Part shown: positions 12,457-18,152 of the stretch, piece by piece
Position numbering within the stretch: position 1 is the stretch's first letter
Layout of the letters: each line of letters opens with the position of its first letter
Assembly: GCA_020853375.1 (NCBI GenBank)
Contig: JADYZA010000048.1
Coordinates: 1-18,152 of the forward strand
Direction of reading: 5' to 3'
Length of the DNA stretch: 18,152 bases
DNA from: Verrucomicrobiota bacterium
Lineage (GTDB): Bacteria; Verrucomicrobiota; Kiritimatiellia; Kiritimatiellales; Tichowtungiaceae
The notes under the pieces: generated by a model
Database searches by the model: none
What the model was told of the DNA's origin: nothing
The model's input: the letters and a program-made list of their open reading frames with translations, nothing else
Made by a program: the position numbers and the translations under genes

Positions 12457-14733
12457 TTATTGAAGCCTGCGGGAAAAATTCCCGGCGTGGCCGGGAGCGG
12501 ACCGTCCGGAAATAATCCGCTGAACAAGCTCAGGCGATATAGCGCCGTACAACAAATCGATCCGGAAGCGGCGTGCGCCTTTGTCTTTCAGTTCGTCCAG
12601 ATGAGGCGTCAGCGAGAACGGTGTTTCGCTGGCCAACACAAATTGCTGGCCAGCCTGTTCAACACGGAACGCGCGGCGCGAGCGGTCTGTAAGTTCTGCT
12701 CCGTCCGCCGCCGGACGTGTGGCGGAAATCATCAGCGGCGTATGCTGATAAACCGGAACGACCGCCGCGTCGCCGAGCTGTTCGATCAGTGCGAAAAGAT
12801 TTTCCGCGTCGTCTTCCGGCGAAAGAATGAACTGCTGAACGCCCTGCTCTTTCCATTGAAGCGCCGCCTGCGTGTTGAGCGTGTAGAGCGGCCAGTCGGC
12901 GGTGATGTCTTCTTTGCCCTGCAACAGATTCAACCCGCCGGCATTTGCCGCTTCCCATTTCCGATGTTTGGAAAAACGCTCAATCAGTTTTTGAAATTCG
13001 CCGATCTCCTCGGTGCGAATAATCACTGGCAGCGCCAGCCGCAACTTGTCGGCATAAACCGCCTGCGCTTTTTCGATCTCTTCCGGGCGCGCCGGATCGA
13101 TCTCCAGAACGAACTCATCGATGTTTTCCAAACATTGGGAAACTCTGGATTTAACGGACCAAAAGAAACTGGAGGGACGGCTTCCACGCCGTCCGTCAAT
13201 AGAATCGGCGCAGGTGGAACTGAGCCCTCCAACCCGGAGTGTTGTCCAAGCATTGGAAAACTCAGAGATCAGGCGACGGCGGACATCGTTTAAAACGGAG
13301 ACCGGAATAAAAACCGACGCGCCTTCCAGCGTCAGTTCGCCGAGTTGCCAATCGGTATCGCCGAGTTTTTCGAAGCACTGACGAATCATCGCGACCGATT
13401 TTTCCGGATTTTTTGCCGCTTCGAACGGACCAGACAAAACGAGTTCCGAATGCACATCGTTCGCCGAGGCAACGAACTTAACCGTTTCCGAGGATTGGAA
13501 AATATGGATGTTCACCGGCCTCCGCTGCCGGAATTGTCCGGGGCGCGGCGCGGTAAATTCGTAACGCTGACGCACGGCTTGAGAATAGGAGCAGTAAACC
13601 GGCGCGCCTTTTTCGAGCCGCGGCGCATCGGCAGGAAGTTTCAGCGCGATCTCCGTGTCTGCCGGAAGTTCGAAGCGGCGTTTGGATTCCGGATCGGATG
13701 CCAGCCGCATTTCATCGGCGGCGAAACCGTAGGAGTTTTCAAATTTCAGTCCGTCATGTTTTTGCAAGGTGCGGTTGCTGTGTAGAATCAGCCACGATCC
13801 ATTGACGGCTTTGGCGGTTCCGATCAGCGCGCCGCGATGTCCGTCGTTGACCGGATCGACCGGATTGTTGTCTGAACCGTCGAGATAAAGATCGGTGTAA
13901 GGCCGTCCGAAAATCGTCCGAATGTCCGCCAGCCGCTGCGCGGAATTTCCGGTATCGCCTGCGAGTGTCTTGCGGTAAAAGTCCGTAACGGCGGCGACGT
14001 AGAGCGGACTTTTCATCCGCCCTTCAATTTTGAGCGAGGCGACTCCGGCGGCGAGAAGTTCCGGTATGTGTTCCGCCGCCGAAAAATCTTTCATCGAAAA
14101 CGGAAGCGTTTCTTTTCCGCCGCTTTCGAAAGACTGGCGACAGCAATAGGCGCAACGTCCGCGGTTTCCGCTGCGGCCCATCAAATGCGACGAGAAGAGG
14201 CAGAGTCCGCTGTAGGAATAACAGAGCGCGCCGTGAATGAAGGTTTCTGTTTCAATTCCGCAGTTGAGGCTGATGTGCGCGATTTCTTTCAGACTCAGCT
14301 CGCGCGCCAGCACAACGCGCTTGAAGCCAATCGCCGCGAGCTGTTTCGCCCCTTCCAGATTATGGACGGCCAGCTGCGTACTGGCATGAAGCCGGAGTTG
14401 CGGAAATTTTTTCTGTGCCAGACGCACGACACCCATGTCCTGCACGATCACGCCGTCAGCGTTCAGATCGCGGATCAGCGCCAGCGTTTCGAGCGCGGCA
14501 TCCAGCTCGCATTGCTGAACGAGCGTGTTGAAGGTGACATAAACACGGCGGCCAAGGTGGTGTGCGTAGCCGATCAATTCGTCAAGCGCTTCGGCGGAAA
14601 AGTTTCCAGCTTCGGCGCGGGCGGAAAAGCGCGGCAGTCCGGCATAAACGGCGTCCGCGCCGTAGGCCAGCGCGGCCCACGCCGACTCGGGCGTTCCGGC
14701 GGGAGACAGCAATTCTGGAAGTGATTTATTCAA
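12457..14733 (-). CDS. U32 family peptidase / RlhA-like protein
   Basis: This 758-residue protein starts PELLSPAGTPESAWAALAYG, the usual N-terminus of U32 proteins. The U32 signature ExFxxG(A)xCxxxxGxCxxS is present as ETFIHGALCYSYSGLCLFSS (163-182). The nearby cysteines in GRCAYCCRQ (194, 197, 198) could bind an iron-sulfur cluster. A DUF3656-like domain and a C-terminal TIM-barrel-like half follow. Although called collagenase-like peptidases, long U32 proteins such as E. coli RlhA hydroxylate C2501 of 23S rRNA, which is the more likely role here. The only usable start is TTG at 14733, because an in-frame TAG lies five codons upstream. Residues about 492-537 are encoded by a palindromic repeat without conserved family sequence. 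It is divergent from a lipoprotein gene. Confidence 0.88.
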   Translation of the reverse strand: MNKSLPELLSPAGTPESAWAALAYGADAVYAGLPRFSARAEAGNFSAEALDELIGYAHHLGRRVYVTFNTLVQQCELDAALETLALIRDLNADGVIVQDMGVVRLAQKKFPQLRLHASTQLAVHNLEGAKQLAAIGFKRVVLARELSLKEIAHISLNCGIETETFIHGALCYSYSGLCLFSSHLMGRSGNRGRCAYCCRQSFESGGKETLPFSMKDFSAAEHIPELLAAGVASLKIEGRMKSPLYVAAVTDFYRKTLAGDTGNSAQRLADIRTIFGRPYTDLYLDGSDNNPVDPVNDGHRGALIGTAKAVNGSWLILHSNRTLQKHDGLKFENSYGFAADEMRLASDPESKRRFELPADTEIALKLPADAPRLEKGAPVYCSYSQAVRQRYEFTAPRPGQFRQRRPVNIHIFQSSETVKFVASANDVHSELVLSGPFEAAKNPEKSVAMIRQCFEKLGDTDWQLGELTLEGASVFIPVSVLNDVRRRLISEFSNAWTTLRVGGLSSTCADSIDGRRGSRPSSFFWSVKSRVSQCLENIDEFVLEIDPARPEEIEKAQAVYADKLRLALPVIIRTEEIGEFQKLIERFSKHRKWEAANAGGLNLLQGKEDITADWPLYTLNTQAALQWKEQGVQQFILSPEDDAENLFALIEQLGDAAVVPVYQHTPLMISATRPAADGAELTDRSRRAFRVEQAGQQFVLASETPFSLTPHLDELKDKGARRFRIDLLYGAISPELVQRIISGRSAPGHAGNFSRRLQ
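13124..13260. repeat. 137-bp palindromic element inside the U32 gene
   Basis: The left end TTTTCCAAACATTGGGAAA (13124-13142), continuing ACTCTGGATT, matches in inverted form the right end at 13231-13260, which reads TTTTCCAATGCTTGGACAA and ACTCCGGGTT on the minus strand. The centre holds a perfect hairpin GGACGGC-ttccac-GCCGTCC (13175-13194). The frame stays open across it. These are the marks of a small non-autonomous palindromic element. No clear target-site duplication is visible. Confidence 0.75.
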
Positions 14734-14866
14734 GCGGCCTGAACGCTATCCTGCCGACGACACTTCTTCAAGTTTTCCGGCCGTGCGAAAAAATTTCCAA
14801 AGTCCGGAAGCTTTTCATTCGTCCAAATCAGACTATGCTGACCGGCAAATCAGAAAGGAACCTGTC

Positions 14867-15526
14867 ATGAAAAAAATACTTTTACTCCTATTCGCCGCGT
14901 TCGCCTTCTGCGGATGTGCAACCCGGTCTATTCCACTGGCGCCGTCGGCGCTGGAAAATTTCCGCGGAAAAACCATCATCTGCGCCGTGCCGCCGCCGCC
15001 TTCGTTCGAGGCCATGCATGGCGGAAAATCTCTGCTTGGTCGCGCCGTGGGCGGGCTGGCACAAACCATCAAAGGCGATCAGCTGATCCGCGACAGCCAG
15101 ACGCAGGATCCGGCGAAGGCGATCGGCAGCGAGCTGGCCGGTGAACTGGCCGCCGCGTACAACCTCACCGTACTGCCGCCGTTACAACGCGGGCAATCGA
15201 AAGCCTGTAACGCCGATCTGGTTCTTGAAACCCGCACCACGTATTGGGGCTTCTGCTATTTTCTGACCGACTGGAAGCGCTACTTTGTCACCTACCGCTC
15301 CGCCATCCGGCTGATCGATCCAAAGACTGGAACCTGCCTTGCCGCTGGCGAAGTGCTGGTGGACAGCCGCGACTACGCCAAACCGCTTTCCTATGAAGAA
15401 CTGGCTGATAATCAAGCCGACGGCCTGAAGGCTGAACTGAAAACCGCGCAGGAAAAATCTGCCTCCGAGTTCCGGCAGAAAATTTTACGCCCCGGATTTC
15501 TCCGGGGCGCAGGCGATAACCGGTAG
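14867..15526 (+). CDS. Lipoprotein of unknown function
   Basis: This 219-residue protein has a lipoprotein signal peptide (MKKILLLLFAAFAFCGC) with the lipobox ending FCGC, so lipidation at Cys17 is likely. I start it at the ATG at 14867, preceded by AAAGGAA (14853-14859); the upstream in-frame ATG at 14783 lacks a signal peptide start and is unlikely. Behind the signal, KTIICAVPPPPSFEAMHGGK and IGSELAGELAAAYNLTVLPP alternate helix and strand, and ADLVLETRTTYWGFCYFLTD is followed by a probable beta hairpin. The layout vaguely recalls envelope lipoproteins that share a CsgG/LpoB-like fold, but I do not recognise a family. TTTTCA (14812) and TATGCT (14834), 16 bases apart, are a weak promoter candidate. 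It converges on hcp with an 8-base gap. Confidence 0.8.
   Translation: MKKILLLLFAAFAFCGCATRSIPLAPSALENFRGKTIICAVPPPPSFEAMHGGKSLLGRAVGGLAQTIKGDQLIRDSQTQDPAKAIGSELAGELAAAYNLTVLPPLQRGQSKACNADLVLETRTTYWGFCYFLTDWKRYFVTYRSAIRLIDPKTGTCLAAGEVLVDSRDYAKPLSYEELADNQADGLKAELKTAQEKSASEFRQKILRPGFLRGAGDNR
15488..15509 (-). terminator. Probable hcp terminator overlapping the lipoprotein 3' end
   Basis: A 9-bp perfect stem CGCCCCGGA/TCCGGGGCG with a 4-base loop lies 25 bases after the hcp stop codon. Read on the minus strand it is followed by TAAAATTTT, a modest T-rich tail. It sits within the last codons of the convergent lipoprotein gene, so both functions share the bases. Confidence 0.5.
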
Positions 15527-15534
15527 CGGTTACT

Positions 15535-17118
15535 TTACTTCGCCAGGCATTGTTTCAAGTCGGCTTCAACCGTGGTGGTTGGAGCGATGTTGAATTTTTC
15601 AACCAGTACATTCAGCACGGCAGGCGTGATGAAGGCGGGCAGGCTCGGGCCGACTTTGATGTTTTTGATGCCGAGGTGCAGGAGCGTCAGTAGAATGCAG
15701 ACGGCTTTCTGTTCGTACCACGACAGGATCATCGAGAGCGGCAGGTCGTTGACACCGCAGCCGAAAGCTCCGGCGAGCGCAACCGCGATCTGAATTGCCG
15801 AGTAAGCGTCGTTGCACTGCCCGATATCGAGCAGGCGCGGAATGCCGCCGATGTCACCGAACTCCAGTTTGTTGAAGCGGTATTTTCCGCAGGCGAGCGT
15901 GAGAATCACGCAGTCCTTCGGCACGGCTTCGGCAAACTCGGTGTAATAGTTGCGTCCGGTTTTCGCGCCGTCGCATCCGCCGACCAAGAAGAAGTGCTTC
16001 AAGGCGCCGCTCTTGACGGCTTCGATTACCGTCGGGGCAACGCTCAGCACTGCGTTATGGCCGAAGCCGACCAGAATGGTTTTTTCCGGTTCGGTCGCGG
16101 CGAAACCAGGAGCTTCCAGCGCGGCTTTGATAACCGGTGCGAAGTTGCCGTCGGCGATGTGCTGCACGCCGGGCCACTGGACGAGCCCGCAGGTGAAGAT
16201 GCGTGCTTTGTAGTTTTCCTTCGGCTTCTGGATGCAGTTGGTCGTCATCAGGATGGCGCCGGGAAACGCTTCGAACTCTTCGCGCTGATCCTGCCACGCG
16301 CCGCCGTAGTTACCGACGAGGTGTTTGTATTTCTTCAGTTCCGGATAGCCGTGGCACGGAAGCATTTCGCCGTGGGTGTATATGTTGATTCCTTTGCCTT
16401 CGGTCTGTTCCAGCAACAGCGCGAGGTCTTTCAGGTCGTGGCCCGAAACAAGAATCGCTTTGCCTTTGACCGCCTTGATGTTTACCGGTGTCGGAACGGG
16501 ATGGCCGTACGTTCCGGTGTTCGCGGCATCGAGCAACCCCATGACGGTCAAATTGACTTCGCCGACTTTCAGTGCCAGCGGCAAAAGCACGTCCACAGTC
16601 GCTGGGCCGTTTTTAAGAACCGCTAGCGCTTCGTGAAAGAAGGCGTAAACCGCGGGATCTTCTTTGCCGAGAACGTAGGCGTGATCGGCGTAGGCCGCCG
16701 TGCCTTTGAGTCCGTACAGGATCAGCTCCTGAAGACCGGTGATGTCGTCGCCGAGCGTTTTCTTGCGGCTTTCAATGCCGACGGCTTCGCCCTGCTTGGC
16801 CAGACCGCTGACATCTGCGGAAAAGTTGATCGGTGATTTTGCGCCGAGCTCTTTCAGAATCTCGCCGCCACGACGAATGACGCTGGCGATATCGCTGGCG
16901 TCAAAGTTGACGTTGGTGACGGTGGTGAAAAGTCCTTCCATCACATAGAGATCGGCGGCGCGGTTCTTTTTGCCTTTCGCCGCGACAGAGACCTGCTTAC
17001 ACACATCAACCAGCAGATCCTGAAGAACGGCTGTATCTGGATCTTTTCCGCACACACCAAAGCTGGTGCATCCGGTGCACTTGGCGGTCTGTTCACACTG
17101 ATAACAAAACATGCTCAT
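15535..17118 (-). CDS. hcp: Hydroxylamine reductase / hybrid-cluster protein, class I
   Basis: This 527-residue protein is a hybrid-cluster protein, which reduces hydroxylamine in vitro and is tied to nitric oxide and nitrosative stress in anaerobes. The N-terminal Cys pattern Cx2Cx8Cx5C (Cys5, 8, 17, 23) is the class I form of strict anaerobes and binds a [4Fe-4S] cluster. By alignment with Desulfovibrio Hcp, all seven hybrid-cluster ligands are visible: His227 (SGHDLKD), Glu251 (HGEMLPCHGYP), Cys295 (TTNCIQKP), Cys382 (GGCDGAKTGR, the persulfidated one), Cys410 (LACGKYRFN), Cys435 (DIGQCNDAYS) and Glu469 (SWYEQKAV). AAAGGAA precedes the ATG at 17118. The usual redox partner Hcr is not adjacent. 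The promoter carries an FNR/HcpR-like site. Confidence 0.96.
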   Translation of the reverse strand: MSMFCYQCEQTAKCTGCTSFGVCGKDPDTAVLQDLLVDVCKQVSVAAKGKKNRAADLYVMEGLFTTVTNVNFDASDIASVIRRGGEILKELGAKSPINFSADVSGLAKQGEAVGIESRKKTLGDDITGLQELILYGLKGTAAYADHAYVLGKEDPAVYAFFHEALAVLKNGPATVDVLLPLALKVGEVNLTVMGLLDAANTGTYGHPVPTPVNIKAVKGKAILVSGHDLKDLALLLEQTEGKGINIYTHGEMLPCHGYPELKKYKHLVGNYGGAWQDQREEFEAFPGAILMTTNCIQKPKENYKARIFTCGLVQWPGVQHIADGNFAPVIKAALEAPGFAATEPEKTILVGFGHNAVLSVAPTVIEAVKSGALKHFFLVGGCDGAKTGRNYYTEFAEAVPKDCVILTLACGKYRFNKLEFGDIGGIPRLLDIGQCNDAYSAIQIAVALAGAFGCGVNDLPLSMILSWYEQKAVCILLTLLHLGIKNIKVGPSLPAFITPAVLNVLVEKFNIAPTTTVEADLKQCLAK

Positions 17119-17160
17119 GAGAGTTCCTTTCGTTTTGGTTTCCTACATTCAATGCCAAGG

Positions 17161-17166
17161 ATTATG
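17161..17166 (-). promoter_or_regulatory. -10 box of hcp
   Basis: CATAAT on the minus strand lies 42 bases before the hcp start codon. At the expected -35 position the sequence is AAGGAG, which is nothing like TTGACA, so the promoter should need an activator. Transcription would start near 17153-17154. Confidence 0.5.
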
Positions 17167-17186
17167 CTGACTTTTTAAAACAGCTC

Positions 17187-17202
17187 CTTGACCTGTGTCA
17201 AG
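17187..17202. promoter_or_regulatory. FNR/HcpR-type binding site between hcp and the permease gene
   Basis: CTTGACctgtGTCAAG is a perfect 6-4-6 palindrome. It has the TTGAC-N4-GTCAA form, close to the FNR consensus TTGAT-N4-ATCAA. Its centre lies about 41 bases upstream of the predicted hcp start point, the classic class II activator position for Crp/Fnr-family proteins. On the other side it ends 21 bases before the permease start codon. Confidence 0.65.
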
Positions 17203-17223
17203 TTCTTCAAAAAAGGCGCTCTT

Positions 17224-18152
17224 ATGGAAATCGCTGTCAGCGTAGTCCTCAAATCGTGGGATGTCATGGCTATTATGGCACCCTATCTTCTGCTCGGATT
17301 TTTCGTGGCGGGAGTACTCGGCGCGTTTGTTCCCGTTTCCTTTATAGAAACCCATCTCGGCAAGCGCGGCCTCTGGCAGATTGTGAAAGCTTCACTGCTT
17401 GGCGTGCCGATTCCGCTCTGCTCGTGCAGCGTGATTCCCGTCACCGCTTCGTTGCGCCGCCACGGCGCGACGAAAGGTTCAGCGATTTCGTTTCTCACCT
17501 CCACGCCGCAAACCGGCGTGGACAGCATCGCCGCGACATGGGGACTGCTCGGTCCGCTCTTCGCTGTCTTCCGTATGGCTGTTGCGTTCATCACCGGAGT
17601 CATCTGCGGCGCGACGGTTGAGGCTTTAACGCCGCCGTCCGAGGAATCCAAAGATGACTGTCACGATGAGCACTGCCCGACCTGCAACCCGGAAAGCGGG
17701 GCGAAAAAATGGAAACAGGTCTTTGTCTACGGCTTCGGCACCTTGCCGCGCGACATTGGCCGCGCTCTGCTGATCGGGATCGTCATCTCCGGACTGCTCG
17801 GCGCTCTGGTTCCGGACGACTTTTTTACCCGCTACCTGCACTCCGAGTGGCTTTCCATGATCGCCGTCATGGCGCTCGGCATTCCGCTCTATGTCTGTTC
17901 AACCGGATCGATTCCTATTGCGCTCGCCATGATCGGCATGGGGCTTTCGCCCGGTGCGGCGCTGGCTTTTCTGATTACCGGCCCAGCCACCAACGCCGCC
18001 ACCATCGCAACCGTCTTCCAAACAATGGGCCGCAAAACCGTACTGATCTATCTCTCCACGCTCGCAGGCTGTTCGCTGGCGGCTGGCTGGCTGCTCAACC
18101 GCATAATCACCACGCAGATCATCACGGAGCAGGTACACCGTCATGCGGAACA
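17224..18152 (+). CDS. DUF318/SO_0444-type metal efflux permease (3' partial)
   Basis: The frame is open from the ATG at 17224 to the window end (309 residues visible, no stop). It is a polytopic membrane protein with two related halves. Each half carries a conserved polar motif in a membrane segment: IPLCSCSVIPV (63-73) and IPLYVCSTGSIPIA (220-233). These are the marks of the DUF318 permease family, which includes ArsP and the SO_0444-type Cu/Zn efflux transporters. The loop between the halves has CHDEHCPTC (146-154), a likely metal-binding patch that fits the SO_0444 group. Several AT-rich bases and AAAAGG (17209-17214) lie before the ATG. It is divergent from hcp with 105 bases between them and may share the regulatory site there. 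The substrate is inferred from the family only. Confidence 0.88.
   Translation, partial: MEIAVSVVLKSWDVMAIMAPYLLLGFFVAGVLGAFVPVSFIETHLGKRGLWQIVKASLLGVPIPLCSCSVIPVTASLRRHGATKGSAISFLTSTPQTGVDSIAATWGLLGPLFAVFRMAVAFITGVICGATVEALTPPSEESKDDCHDEHCPTCNPESGAKKWKQVFVYGFGTLPRDIGRALLIGIVISGLLGALVPDDFFTRYLHSEWLSMIAVMALGIPLYVCSTGSIPIALAMIGMGLSPGAALAFLITGPATNAATIATVFQTMGRKTVLIYLSTLAGCSLAAGWLLNRIITTQIITEQVHRHAE

Noticed and set aside
12112..13293. A 393-codon open frame on the plus strand
   Set aside because: It is antisense to the SHOCT lipoprotein and U32 genes and crosses both; the product has no recognisable domain.
15535..17118. Carbon monoxide dehydrogenase, which shares the fold with Hcp
   Set aside because: The Cx2Cx8Cx5C N-terminus and all seven hybrid-cluster ligands identify Hcp.

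Overview
The window reads as ordinary chromosome from an anaerobic, Gram-negative-type bacterium of moderately high GC. The anaerobe inference rests on a class I hybrid-cluster protein, a small 2[4Fe-4S] ferredoxin and a catabolic-type glutamate dehydrogenase. Two lipoprotein signal peptides fit a Gram-negative envelope. The gene mix (LacI plus Gfo/Idh/MocA enzymes, U32 peptidase, many small palindromic repeats) made me think of the PVC superphylum (Kiritimatiellota, Lentisphaerota or Verrucomicrobiota). That placement is inference, not something the sequence proves. I see no tRNA, rRNA, CRISPR array, transposase or phage gene.

Layout. 1-1295 (+): the 3' part of an RlmI-like SAM methyltransferase, then DUF3465 and DUF2132 proteins that overlap by ATGA. 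1299-2274: an RluA-type pseudouridine synthase among palindromic repeats, one of which is translated inside the gene. 5200-2274 (-): an operon of an ArsR-type repressor, an 811-residue four-module sulfur-transfer enzyme (CoA-disulfide/persulfide reductase, rhodanese, TusA, DsrE-like) and a 57-residue ferredoxin. Its promoter carries an operator-like dyad over a perfect TATAAT. 10353-5329 (-): a second operon of LacI-type regulator, glutamate dehydrogenase, Gfo/Idh/MocA oxidoreductase and class III aminotransferase, closed by a clear intrinsic terminator. It looks like a regulated pathway that moves an amino group between an unknown sugar- or polyol-like compound and glutamate. 10577-11203 (+): a flavin reductase. 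11471-11979 (+): a type II toxin-antitoxin pair. 12093-12329 (-): a SHOCT lipoprotein flanked by two paired palindromic repeats. 12457-14733 (-): a U32 peptidase/RlhA-like protein with a second translated palindromic element. 14867-15526 (+): a lipoprotein of unknown function. 15535-17118 (-): hcp, with an FNR/HcpR-like site in class II position. 17224-end (+): a permease of the DUF318/SO_0444 metal-efflux type, cut by the window end.

The features most worth a second look are two unrelated palindromic repeats translated in frame inside conserved enzymes, the four-module persulfide enzyme with its own sensor and ferredoxin, the LacI-Gdh-Gfo-aminotransferase operon with no assignable substrate, and the geometry of the hcp promoter. 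No non-coding stretch exceeds 300 bases. The longest, 11204-11470 (267 bases), holds a hairpin and otherwise nothing I can name.
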